DNA of 14,867 bases from Deltaproteobacteria bacterium (GTDB taxonomy: Bacteria > Desulfobacterota > Syntrophia > Syntrophales > UBA2192): assembly GCA_026388445.1 (NCBI GenBank), contig JAPLJU010000215.1, forward strand, positions 1 to 14,867, given 5' to 3'. The notes beneath the pieces were generated by a model. It was not told the origin of the DNA. It saw only the letters and a list, made by a program, of their open reading frames with translations, and ran no database searches. Made by a program: the position numbers and the translations under genes. Shown here in pieces: positions 1 through 7,668 of the stretch. Positions within the stretch are counted from its first letter, which is position 1. Each line of letters begins with the position of its first letter.

Positions 1-2337
1 GCCTTTCTCCTTCAATCTCCGGTAGACCGGGTGATCCCTGAAAGCACTGGCCAGATAGTAGGGCTCCGCCTGTGAAATAGGACAGGGGATCCCCCGGACA
101 GCCCCTTCGGTTTTTGGGTTTCCCATGAAGTGCGGCAGAAAGAGATAATCCGGGTCTTCCTTGAGAAGGTTTTCAAGGTAACCGTGGGCGATTTCAGCAG
201 GGTAACAGAAGGCCGCGCCTCTGCGGTCAACACCGCTTTGCTCGATGGAAGCGGGAAGGATGACCCTGAAGCCGAGACCCCTGAAGAACCGCGCGTAGAG
301 GGGGAAGTACGTGTTGATGAAGAAGGTCCTGTTCATGCCCACCGTCCGCGTGTTTCCTCTGGCTTCGTCATCAGAATGCCCTGCGGTCGTTTCGAAGACC
401 TTTTTCTCATAGAAGGCGACCAGATCCAGTTTCTCCCGGTCGAAGTCCTTCCTGAACCTCAGGTTATACCAGCGGTTGCAGGCACCACCGAAGGGATAGA
501 TCTTGCCCCCGATCCTGATCCTGGCAATCTCGCATTGGCGGTCGCACTTTTCCCGGCCACCCCGGCAGACAAAAGGCTCTCCGTATGCCAGGTCACGCTC
601 CAGCAATTCCCGGAGCCGGTAATGCCGCTCCTCCATGAGACCAAGATCCAGCCTCTTTTTGATCTCGAGGGCGACTCCGAAGGCACCCATGAGACCGGGG
701 TCAGGAGGCACAATAATTTTTTTCCTGATGAGGGCCGCCATCGCCATGGGGACCGCGCGGTTGTAGCACACGCCGCCCTGCATGAAGATGCGGCTGCCCA
801 CCGGCCGGCTCCCCTTGACGCGTTTGTGGTAGTTCATGCAGACGGAATAGACGAGTCCCGCCGCGATGTCTTCCCGGGATGTGCCCTCGTGGGTCGCCCG
901 CTTGATGTCGCTGCTGATGAAGGCGGCACACTGGTCATTGAAGTTCGGGGGGGTTTTCCCCTGGAAGGCGATATCAGCGATCGCCTCCATATCCACCCCC
1001 AGGGATTCCCTGGCCGCCTCCTCAAGGAAGGAGCCCGTGCCGGCGCTGCAGGCCTCGTTCATGGCGTAATCAGAGGGGACACCGTTTGTGATGTACGTGT
1101 ACTTCGCATCCTGGCCGCCGATCTCAAAGATCGTGTCCACACCTGGGTCGAAGAAAAGCGCCGCCGTTGCGTGAGCAGCGATCTCGTTTACGATGCCTTC
1201 CGTCAGGGCGTGAAGCCCCGCAATCTGCCGCCCTGAACCGGTGACGCCCAGCCCCACCATCTCGATCCGATCCGCCACGGCACCGAGGGCGTCGAGAACC
1301 CCGGCGTAACATCGCCGGGAGGCCCCGACGGGATCCCCGTTGGTGCGCAGGTAAACCGATGCCAGGACCCGCTGGTCGTCGAGCCGGAGGATGACGGCCT
1401 TCGTCGTCGTGGAACCCACATCGAGTCCCAGAATGCAACGGTCACCCTCCCGGGCCTCGCCGCGGAGGGAATTCCGGAAATCGACCATGGAGCTGAAATC
1501 TTTGATGGGTGGAAGATGGGCGAAAGACCCGTTTCCTCCTCTGAAGAGTCGCCGGTGCCCCGGATAAGGCTTCGTTTCATGCTCCAGGGCCCAGAGTGCG
1601 GCACCGAGGGCTTCGAAGTAAGGGGCTTCCTCCGGAACAAAGAGATTTGATATCTCCTGCCTGAGATAGTCCATGACCACTTCATTCCGCGATGTGCCTC
1701 CAACGACCATCACCTTATCCCGCGGGACCTGCTTCATGATCTCCAGAATTTTCCCCGCGATCATCTGGCACAGTCCGGCGACCACGCGCCCTTTGGGAAT
1801 CCCCTTGTTGGTGGCGTGAGTGCAGTCACTTTTGCAGAAGACACTACAGCGTCCTGATACACGGTAAGGTTTTTCGCATCGGGCAAGACGGACCGATTCC
1901 TCGAGCCCGAGCCCCAGGCGGGCAATCTGCTGGAGGAAGAACTCCCCGGTCCCCGAGGCGCACTTGTTACCCGTGTGAACCGTCGAGATACGCCCGTCCC
2001 GGCCGAGAACGTAAACCATGAAAGTTTCACCGCCCGCACTGACGACGGCATTGTAGGTTTCCCCTTTGCCGTTGAGGTGAATCAGGGCCCGCTCCACGGC
2101 TTCCGGCTCCGGGATAGCCGTGAGGTTGATGCCCTCCCGGAACTGCCGGCCGGTGACGGCCATCCGGGAATAACCCCGCAGATCGAACCTCTCGAGTAAT
2201 TCGAGGAGAACCTTCCGCGGGTTTCCATTGTGGGGTTCCGTCAGGATCTCTTTCTTATGGATACGGCCCTCCGCATCTCCCCCGAGTCCAACAAGGGAAA
2301 GGGTGGACGCCCCGACGCAAATGCCAAGCGCGTTCAT
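1..2337 (-). CDS. Acyl-CoA dehydratase activase, two BadF/BcrA-type ATPase domains plus DUF2229 region (C-terminus cut by window edge)
   Basis: The frame stays open for 779 codons from the ATG at 2337 to the window edge. An in-frame TGA 15 nt upstream and an AAAGGAG six bases before the ATG fix the start. Proteins of this family (HgdC/BadF/BcrA ATPases) use ATP and a [4Fe-4S] cluster to pass one high-energy electron to 2-hydroxyacyl-CoA dehydratases or benzoyl-CoA reductases in the cytoplasm. Domain 2 (about residues 301-560) is canonical: GLDVGSTTTK at 304-313, IGGQDAKYT near 406, and cluster cysteines C430 (NEACSAGTG) and C470 (DQCAAF). Domain 1 (about 3-285) keeps C126 (NKCASGTG) and C164 (GRCSVFCKSDC) but has CVGASTLSLV in place of the phosphate-binding loop. 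From about residue 600 a DUF2229-like part follows, with CRGGREKCDRQC and VGMNRTFFINTYFPLYARFF. Family members of this architecture are often about 1,400 residues, so much is missing. Activase role is well supported; the partner dehydratase is not in the window. Confidence 0.93.
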   Translation of the reverse strand, partial: MNALGICVGASTLSLVGLGGDAEGRIHKKEILTEPHNGNPRKVLLELLERFDLRGYSRMAVTGRQFREGINLTAIPEPEAVERALIHLNGKGETYNAVVSAGGETFMVYVLGRDGRISTVHTGNKCASGTGEFFLQQIARLGLGLEESVRLARCEKPYRVSGRCSVFCKSDCTHATNKGIPKGRVVAGLCQMIAGKILEIMKQVPRDKVMVVGGTSRNEVVMDYLRQEISNLFVPEEAPYFEALGAALWALEHETKPYPGHRRLFRGGNGSFAHLPPIKDFSSMVDFRNSLRGEAREGDRCILGLDVGSTTTKAVILRLDDQRVLASVYLRTNGDPVGASRRCYAGVLDALGAVADRIEMVGLGVTGSGRQIAGLHALTEGIVNEIAAHATAALFFDPGVDTIFEIGGQDAKYTYITNGVPSDYAMNEACSAGTGSFLEEAARESLGVDMEAIADIAFQGKTPPNFNDQCAAFISSDIKRATHEGTSREDIAAGLVYSVCMNYHKRVKGSRPVGSRIFMQGGVCYNRAVPMAMAALIRKKIIVPPDPGLMGAFGVALEIKKRLDLGLMEERHYRLRELLERDLAYGEPFVCRGGREKCDRQCEIARIRIGGKIYPFGGACNRWYNLRFRKDFDREKLDLVAFYEKKVFETTAGHSDDEARGNTRTVGMNRTFFINTYFPLYARFFRGLGFRVILPASIEQSGVDRRGAAFCYPAEIAHGYLENLLKEDPDYLFLPHFMGNPKTEGAVRGIPCPISQAEPYYLASAFRDHPVYRRLKEKG

Positions 2338-2919
2338 CGGCTGCTCCTTTCACTCGCTTATTCGGTTTGCCGGGTAATGGATGACAGGAGACCTCCTTGC
2401 ACAGACGGTGATCAGAAAATCCCCTCCGAGAAAGAAGGCTGCAGGAAAGACACGGTGCGGGTTAACAACTCAACCGGGCAGTCAGGCTACAGGGTCCGGG
2501 TCAAGAAATCTCTGGCTTCCTGTCTTATGCCGCCTCAAGTTGGCTCAACCAACACGGGAGCATCGGCCGTGCCAGGTCATTCACTGAACATCAGACCTGC
2601 CATCTTCGTTTATCATATGCCGCTGCCTCTCCAAATTTAACGAGAAAGCGACTCCGAGAGTCCCTGCTTCAATAACAACCTAAACGGTGAAAAGTGCGTA
2701 GCGAGCTACACAGTGGGTCGTCAACTACACAGGATCAGAAGAGCACCGGGTAGAAATTCCTGTCGTGTTTTAGAAGTTTTATCGTAAGAGCCGACAGGGG
2801 CAAAACAGCAGGGGAAGGAGCTTCTGAGATACTCGACGGAAGCGCATAAAATTTCTAGATAAAATAGCACGAAGAAGCCCTTCAAATCAAGTTCAAAAGG
2901 CCCCTCGGCTGATCTTCAA
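2338..2919. other. Non-coding interval of about 580 bp upstream of the activase
   Basis: I see no convincing gene here. The plus-strand frame over 2230-2640 starts inside the activase and has no recognisable domain or ribosome binding site. An 11-codon minus-strand frame (2616-2581) sits behind GGAGAGG but is too short to call. The interval holds a sigma-54 promoter match (2559-2575), a short dyad GTTGG-CTCAA-CCAAC (2539-2553), a short dyad GTAGC-GA-GCTAC (2698-2709), and a 7-bp stem CCTGTCG/CGACAGG (2759-2765 with 2792-2798). The 3' end of the dehydratase-like gene at 2920 has only a weak imperfect hairpin (about 2879-2905) with no clean T-tract, so I do not call a terminator. Confidence 0.6.
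2559..2575 (-). promoter_or_regulatory. Candidate sigma-54 (-24/-12) promoter for the activase gene
   Basis: The minus strand reads CTGGCACGGCCGATGCT. It has the invariant GG and GC exactly 10 bp apart and matches the RpoN consensus TTGGCACG-N4-TTGCA at all but three positions. Transcription would start near 2548 and give a leader of about 210 nt before the activase ATG at 2337. RpoN promoters need an AAA+ activator bound upstream; no activator gene lies in the window and I could not define a binding site. One 17-bp match can occur by chance, so confidence is moderate. Confidence 0.5.
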
Positions 2920-4386
2920 TTATTTCTTTTTCTTCTCCGGCTCGGGCAGAGACTCCTTGATGCCGGCGATGTTCCGCGCGTACTCCACATATTCCTCAAG
3001 GGGGGTGCGGAACCTGACGACGAGCCTTGCACCGTCGGGCGAGCCGCCTCCGTGCATGCAGCCGGGAACACCCGCCCCGAGGGTCAGCCACTCGATAAGC
3101 CGTGCGGCCCGCGCCCTGGTCTCGGCGCTCGCGTTCACCCCCGCCTTTACGGCTTTCTGCACCATCGGGCCGTAGTTAGGGTCGATGAAATCCTTGAAGG
3201 AAGGAAAGCACCCCGTCTCCACGATACCGCCCCCGATGTCCTGGCAGATGCGCTTCGTTTCATAGGGCAGTGTCGCGACATGGACTTTGTTCGTATGGGC
3301 AAGAAGGGAGTCGGCCACCCACGCGCCTGCGGGATGCTTCTTTCCGAGCGCCATGGCGCCGATGCCCATGCCGAAGGTCGTCTCGTTGTTGACGGCCATG
3401 TCGACGAGTTTGTTCATGAAGGTGGCCGCCGAAAGGCCATTGGCCCTCGCGATGAGAGCGGCCGCACCGATCATCACATCCCCCTGACCGGCGACACAGG
3501 CTCCGATACAGGCCCGGTAATTGGCCGTGAAGTACTCGATGATCCTGCCGGTGTACTTCGCCTCCCCGCACATGAAGACCCTTTCATTGGGAACAAAAAC
3601 GTCTTTAAAGAGGAGATAGGCCTGGGTGATGCCCGTCTCGGGGATATCGAACCCCTCCTCGTATTCCCTGGAATCGCTCGGCCGCCTCGCTTCAACGATG
3701 GTGAGTCCTTCGATGTCGCGGGGAACGACACAGGCCAGGGCGAAATCCTTTTCTTCATCACGGTAGCCGCTCCCCGAGAGGATAAAGATTTCGTTTGATG
3801 CGGCAACACCGCAGATCATCGTCTTGGCCCCGCTGATGACGATTCCGTCCTGCCTCACTTCCTTGATGTGGACGTTTGAGTCGATGTCAGGCTGTTTGGA
3901 AGGGCTGAGGCTCCGGTCGCCCTTGGCGTCTGTGAGGCCGCCCGCCACGACGATCCCCCGTTTCTGGGCGTCGAGAATCCAGTTTTTCAGCCGCCCGTGG
4001 TAGGTCGTGCCGAATTCCCTGTCCATGTCATAGGTCACGTTCCACATCACGTTCATGGCGTTCCACCCGACGCAGAGCCCGCCGCTGCAGGTGCCCGTGA
4101 GGCGGTACATCATCCGTTTGAGCTTCGAGTTGTAGATGACATCCTCCATGCTCAGCATCAGCGAGTTGTAACGGTGGATTTTCTCACCCGTGAAGCTCGA
4201 AACCGTGGTGAAGATGTCGGCGTATTTTTCATCATGGGCCGCATCGAACCCCCTGGCGTGGCTCTCGACGGTCCGGCGCGTGGCCGGATGAGTCGTCACG
4301 TCTTTTATGAGTTCCCCGAACTTGTAAATGTTCGGCCGCATCGTCCTCAATGATTTGAGATATTCATCCCTGGTTTTAAGCGCCAT
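2920..4386 (-). CDS. 4-hydroxybutyryl-CoA dehydratase-like (AbfD/HpaB family) flavoprotein with altered cluster ligands
   Basis: This 488-residue protein has almost the length of Clostridium AbfD (about 490) and the fold-level hallmarks of the AbfD/HpaB family: TGTCSGGLCVGWNA (97-110), ISGAKTMICG (184-193), LLFKDVFVPNERVFMCGE (258-275) and GDVMIGAA (302-309). AbfD uses FAD and a [4Fe-4S] cluster to dehydrate 4-hydroxybutyryl-CoA to crotonyl-CoA. From memory, AbfD ligands are C99, C103, H292 and C299. Here the first pair is C100/C105, one residue further apart. The histidine position is Y290 (NYRACIGAC), with an extra C293 before C297. AbfD Y296 and K300 would be I294 and V298. I therefore assign the family with high confidence but not the substrate. 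The start has a G-rich ribosome binding site (GAGGGGGG) seven bases before the ATG. The C-terminus ends in a KKKK tail. It may be a dehydratase for another hydroxyacyl-CoA or a non-dehydratase flavoprotein. Confidence 0.88.
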   Translation of the reverse strand: MALKTRDEYLKSLRTMRPNIYKFGELIKDVTTHPATRRTVESHARGFDAAHDEKYADIFTTVSSFTGEKIHRYNSLMLSMEDVIYNSKLKRMMYRLTGTCSGGLCVGWNAMNVMWNVTYDMDREFGTTYHGRLKNWILDAQKRGIVVAGGLTDAKGDRSLSPSKQPDIDSNVHIKEVRQDGIVISGAKTMICGVAASNEIFILSGSGYRDEEKDFALACVVPRDIEGLTIVEARRPSDSREYEEGFDIPETGITQAYLLFKDVFVPNERVFMCGEAKYTGRIIEYFTANYRACIGACVAGQGDVMIGAAALIARANGLSAATFMNKLVDMAVNNETTFGMGIGAMALGKKHPAGAWVADSLLAHTNKVHVATLPYETKRICQDIGGGIVETGCFPSFKDFIDPNYGPMVQKAVKAGVNASAETRARAARLIEWLTLGAGVPGCMHGGGSPDGARLVVRFRTPLEEYVEYARNIAGIKESLPEPEKKKK

Positions 4387-4426
4387 GTCTCAGCCCCCCT
4401 CGTATGAATTTTATCCGAAATGACAT

Positions 4427-4443
4427 GATGAGGACACCTCATC
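4427..4443. promoter_or_regulatory. Perfect 7+3+7 dyad, candidate operator of the dehydratase-like gene
   Basis: The plus strand reads GATGAGG-ACA-CCTCATC, a perfect 7-bp inverted repeat around 3 bp. It lies three bases past the predicted transcription start of the minus-strand gene beginning at 4386, in a typical repressor position. It could also be a short mRNA hairpin or a weak terminator for the gene upstream, but no T-rich run follows. No known operator was recognised. Confidence 0.5.
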
Positions 4444-4452
4444 GCTGCCGGT

Positions 4453-4481
4453 ATCTTAGCAGAGTTCATCCGCAGTTTGAA
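4453..4481 (-). promoter_or_regulatory. Candidate sigma-70-type promoter of the dehydratase-like gene
   Basis: On the minus strand TTCAAA (4481-4476) and TAAGAT (4458-4453) are separated by exactly 17 bp. Each hexamer matches the consensus at four of six positions. The predicted start is near 4446, giving a leader of about 60 nt. The 104-nt gap after the methyltransferase stop would allow either independent transcription or readthrough. Confidence 0.45.
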
Positions 4482-4490
4482 CGTCATTTT

Positions 4491-5216
4491 TTAATTTTTC
4501 CCACCCCGGGACTCGGCGACATAGAGGTGGCAGATGCCGAACGTCAGCGGCCGGACCTCCAACACATTGAACCCCTGTCCCTTCACGCGTCGGACAACCT
4601 CCCGCGGCGGCGGAAAGGCCTTCACCGTATCGCGCAGGTAGGCATAGGGCTCCCGGTTTCCCGAGACCACTCCGCCTATGAAAGGAAGCAGCCTCTCGAG
4701 GTAAAAGAGATAGGGCAACCGAAAGACGGTCGATTCCGGAATGGAAAACTCGAGGATCGCTATCTTCCCCCCCCTTTTGAGGAGTCTTCGTGTCTCGCTG
4801 AAGAGCCGCTCCCAGTCATGGATATTACGCACACCATAGGAAATCATGGCGTGATGAAAGACATGGTCCCGGAAGGGCATGTCGTAGGCATCCGCGCGTA
4901 TGAGGGTATAACGACCATCATGACTTTTGCTTTTCCTTTTTCCGTCCGCAAGGGAAAGCATCACGGACGAGAGGTCGATCCCCACCACGGCGCACTTCCC
5001 CTTCTTAAGCGCCGCGAAAGCGAGATCCCCCGTACCCGTTGCGATATCAAGAATGAGGTCTCCGTCCCTTATACCAAGGGATTCGACGGCCATGTGCCGC
5101 CACCTGAAATCAACCCCGAGCGAGAGCAAGTGATTCAGAAGATCATAGGATGGCGCAACCCTGTCGAACATCCCCACCAAGAACTGCAGGTCCCTGTCCT
5201 GTATTTTTCCCTCCAC
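4491..5216 (-). CDS. menG: Demethylmenaquinone/ubiquinone C-methyltransferase, UbiE/MenG family
   Basis: This 241-residue class I SAM-dependent methyltransferase adds the ring methyl group in menaquinone (or ubiquinone) biosynthesis. The UbiE signature runs along its length: MFDRVAPSYDLLNHLLSLG (16-34), the SAM-binding ILDIATGTGDLAF (55-67), the acidic VVGIDLS (77-83), ISYGVRNIHD (125-134), LLKRGGKIAILEFSIPES (145-162), GNREPYAYLRDTVKAFP (186-202) and the terminal LTFGICHLYVAES (224-236). The start is GTG; an internal ATG at residue 16 would remove the residues that normally precede the MFDRVAP motif, so I keep the GTG although its ribosome binding site is weak. An anaerobic lifestyle makes menaquinone the likelier product, which is inference. 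It is divergent from nrdD. Confidence 0.93.
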   Translation of the reverse strand: MEGKIQDRDLQFLVGMFDRVAPSYDLLNHLLSLGVDFRWRHMAVESLGIRDGDLILDIATGTGDLAFAALKKGKCAVVGIDLSSVMLSLADGKRKSKSHDGRYTLIRADAYDMPFRDHVFHHAMISYGVRNIHDWERLFSETRRLLKRGGKIAILEFSIPESTVFRLPYLFYLERLLPFIGGVVSGNREPYAYLRDTVKAFPPPREVVRRVKGQGFNVLEVRPLTFGICHLYVAESRGGKN

Positions 5217-5409
5217 TTTAAAAAGCCCCCCGATGCTTCCGATTCAACCCGTCCGTTCGCCGGGGCATCAATATAAAGTATAGTAATAACAATTGCTTAA
5301 GACATAACAAAAAACGTCTCTTGTCCCGCTTTTCTCCCCATGTTATAAAGCCCGGCCGGACTGCAAACGGGAAAAATGCAAAATTTTTTTGAAAAATGAA
5401 AAATTTTTC

Positions 5410-5438
5410 TTGCCTATATGTAGTATTATGGTTAAAAT
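5410..5438 (+). promoter_or_regulatory. nrdD promoter
   Basis: TTGCCT (5410-5415) and TAAAAT (5433-5438) are separated by 17 bp, a good sigma-70-type match, with AT-rich sequence upstream (5379-5409) that could act as an UP element. The start would be near 5445, about 55 nt before the nrdD ATG. The two NrdR-box-like sites cover the -35 to spacer region and the start point, so binding there would block RNA polymerase. Confidence 0.7.
5411..5426 (+). promoter_or_regulatory. NrdR box 1 (upstream)
   Basis: TGCCTATATGTAGTAT agrees at 11 of 16 positions with the palindromic NrdR box (about ACACTATATATAGTGT), including the core CTATAT-TAG. NrdR is the ATP/dATP-sensing zinc-finger ATP-cone repressor of ribonucleotide reductase genes. 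It binds paired boxes spaced by about three helical turns. Confidence 0.6.
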
Positions 5439-5442
5439 CCCA

Positions 5443-5458
5443 CCACAACATATTGGGG
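5443..5458 (+). promoter_or_regulatory. NrdR box 2 (downstream)
   Basis: CCACAACATATTGGGG agrees at about 12 of 16 positions with the NrdR consensus variant ACACAATATATTGTGT. Its start is 32 bp after the start of box 1, which is the in-phase spacing (16-bp boxes, 16-bp gap) known for NrdR operators. The pairing and the place in front of nrdD make this much more convincing than either site alone. Confidence 0.65.
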
Positions 5459-5500
5459 TCACAGGCTTTTATTTCTTACATTCTAAAAAAGGAGGGGTGA

Positions 5501-7606
5501 ATGCACACCGAAATACGCAAGCGTGACGGGCGTTTAGTCAAATTTGACGCCCAGAAAATCACGAATGCAATCTACAAGGCCGGCTCTGCGTCCGGTGAAT
5601 TCGACGACGAAACCGCGAGGAAACTTACCATCAAAGTCCTGACCTGCGCCGACAGGCTCTTCGACATCGAGATACCGAGCGTTGAAGAGATCCAGGACAT
5701 CGTAGAAGAAATCCTTCTCTCCTCGCCCTATCGCAGGACAGCGAAGAATTATATCATATATCGTGAACAACATGCCAGGCTTCGTGACATCGCCAACAAG
5801 ATGGAAGTGGATCTGGTGGATCAATATTTAAAGAAATCGGACTGGAAAATCAACGAGAACAGCAATATGGACTACTCCCTCCAGGGGCTCAACAACTACA
5901 TCTCCTCGGAGGTGAGCAAGGTCTACTGGCTCAATGAAATATACTCCCCCGAGATCCGCGGAGCCCACACAGATGGCGATTTCCATATCCATGATCTGAG
6001 CCTCCTTTCCGTCTACTGTGTGGGCTGGGATCTCTATGATCTCCTCAACGAGGGTTTCAGGGGGGTTTCCGGCAAGGTGGAAAGCCGCCCGGCCAAGCAC
6101 CTGCGAAGCGCCCTTGGGCAAGTGATCAATTTCTTTTACACTCTCCAGGGTGAAGCGGCAGGGGCGCAGGCCTTCTCCAACTTCGACACCCTCATGGCCC
6201 CCTTCATCCGCTACGACGGCCTCCAGTACAGGGAGATCAAGCAGGCCCTGCAGGAATTCATTTTCAACATCAACGTCCCCACAAGGGTCGGTTTCCAGAC
6301 ACCCTTCACAAACGTGACGCTGGACGTCATGGTGCCGAGTTTTTACCGGGACATGAACGTCATCAGCGGCGGCGAGGCGCAGAAGGAAAAGTACGGTGAG
6401 TTTCAGAACGAGATGAACCTGTTCAACAAGGCGTTCTTAGAGGTGATGGCGGAGGGGGATGCGAAAGGAAGAGTCTTCACATTCCCCATCCCCACCTACA
6501 ACATCACCAAGGATTTCGACTGGGACAACCCCGTCCTCAAGGGGTTGTGGGACATGAGCGCAAAATACGGGGTGCCCTACTTCTCGAACTTCATCAATTC
6601 CGACATGAACCCCGAGGACGCGAGGAGCATGTGCTGCAGGCTCCGCATCGACAACCGGGAGCTCCTCCGGGAGCTCACGAGTGATCTGGAAAAACGAGGG
6701 GGCGGCCTCTTCGGGTCGAATCCCCTCACGGGCTCCATCGGGGTGGTCACCATCAACATGCCGAGGATCGGCTACCTGAGCAAGAGTGAGGAGGATTTCA
6801 AGAAGCGCCTCGAGCGTCTCATGGTCATGGCCAGAGAGAGCCTGGAGACGAAGCGCAAGGTTCTGGAGAAATTCACCGACGGCAATCTCTACCCCTACAC
6901 GAAATACTACCTACGCAACGTCAAGGCCTGCCACGGCGCGTACTGGAAGAACCACTTCTCGACGATCGGGCTTGTGGGCATGAACGAGGCCTGCGTGAAT
7001 TTTATGGGCAAGAACATCGGCTCGAAGGAAGGCCAGGAATTCACGAAGCGCATCCTCGATTTCATGAGGGCGAAGCTCAATGAATTCCGGCACGAGACGG
7101 GAAACAACTACAACCTCGAAGCGACACCCGCCGAAGGCACATCCTTCAGGCTTGCCCAGATCGACGTGAAGAAATACCCCGACATTTACACGGCCACCGG
7201 CCGTGCGAACGGAAATGCCGCGTTCTACACGAACTCCACGCAGCTTCCCGTGAATTACACCGATGACCTCTTCGAGGCCCTGGACCTGCAGGACGACATC
7301 CAGAGGCGCTACACGGGCGGCACTGTCTTCCACACCTACATCGGCGAACGGATCCAGGAAGCCCAGGCTGCCAAGGTTCTGGTGAAGAAAATCTGCGAGA
7401 ACTACCACCTGCCCTACTTTACTTTCTCGCCCACCTTCAGCGTCTGCCCGAACCACGGCTACCTGAAGGGTGAAATCGCCGCCTGTCCGCAGTGCGGCGA
7501 TGAATGCGAGATCTACTCCCGGATCGTCGGATACCTGCGGCCGACGAAACAGTGGAACAAGGGCAAGCAGGAAGAATTCAAGATGAGAAAAGCCTTCAAG
7601 TTGTGA
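5501..7606 (+). CDS. nrdD: Anaerobic (class III) ribonucleoside-triphosphate reductase
   Basis: This 701-residue glycyl-radical enzyme reduces ribonucleoside triphosphates to deoxynucleotides without oxygen. An N-terminal ATP-cone (about 3-92, beginning IRKRDGRLVKFD) provides allosteric control by ATP/dATP. The catalytic barrel contains HIHDLSLLSVYCVGWD with C173 as the likely thiyl-radical cysteine, and SMCCRLR with C378/C379, one of which probably matches the second redox cysteine. A C-terminal zinc site uses C649, H652, C662 and C665. The glycyl-radical residue is G677 in SRIVGYLRP. The length and all key residues are normal for the family. The start ATG follows AAAGGAGGGGTGA directly upstream. 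The activating enzyme is not adjacent but lies at 13867-14556. A paired NrdR-box promoter precedes the gene and a hairpin terminator follows. Confidence 0.98.
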   Translation: MHTEIRKRDGRLVKFDAQKITNAIYKAGSASGEFDDETARKLTIKVLTCADRLFDIEIPSVEEIQDIVEEILLSSPYRRTAKNYIIYREQHARLRDIANKMEVDLVDQYLKKSDWKINENSNMDYSLQGLNNYISSEVSKVYWLNEIYSPEIRGAHTDGDFHIHDLSLLSVYCVGWDLYDLLNEGFRGVSGKVESRPAKHLRSALGQVINFFYTLQGEAAGAQAFSNFDTLMAPFIRYDGLQYREIKQALQEFIFNINVPTRVGFQTPFTNVTLDVMVPSFYRDMNVISGGEAQKEKYGEFQNEMNLFNKAFLEVMAEGDAKGRVFTFPIPTYNITKDFDWDNPVLKGLWDMSAKYGVPYFSNFINSDMNPEDARSMCCRLRIDNRELLRELTSDLEKRGGGLFGSNPLTGSIGVVTINMPRIGYLSKSEEDFKKRLERLMVMARESLETKRKVLEKFTDGNLYPYTKYYLRNVKACHGAYWKNHFSTIGLVGMNEACVNFMGKNIGSKEGQEFTKRILDFMRAKLNEFRHETGNNYNLEATPAEGTSFRLAQIDVKKYPDIYTATGRANGNAAFYTNSTQLPVNYTDDLFEALDLQDDIQRRYTGGTVFHTYIGERIQEAQAAKVLVKKICENYHLPYFTFSPTFSVCPNHGYLKGEIAACPQCGDECEIYSRIVGYLRPTKQWNKGKQEEFKMRKAFKL

Positions 7607-7668
7607 AGGCGCACGCGGCAGATAGTGGAATGCGTTTCCAGGTTAACGACTCATTAACCCCTTAAGAG

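Noticed and set aside
130..1236. Long plus-strand frame of 368 codons
   Set aside because: It is antisense to the well-supported activase, has no ribosome binding site or recognisable domain, and its composition is that of a high-GC shadow frame.
2230..2640. Plus-strand 136-codon frame before the activase
   Set aside because: It begins inside the activase coding sequence and continues into the intergenic region with no start signal or motif.
3052..3798. Plus-strand frame of 248 codons
   Set aside because: Antisense to the AbfD-like gene, with no motif and no start signals.
4404..5276. Plus-strand frame of 290 codons
   Set aside because: Complement of the UbiE/MenG gene, whose signatures are unmistakable on the other strand.
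5218..5451. Minus-strand 77-codon frame in the nrdD/menG divergent region
   Set aside because: Sequence is low-complexity and AT-rich, covers the probable regulatory region, and has no ribosome binding site or family resemblance.
6911..7456. Minus-strand frame of 181 codons
   Set aside because: Antisense to the C-terminal half of nrdD.
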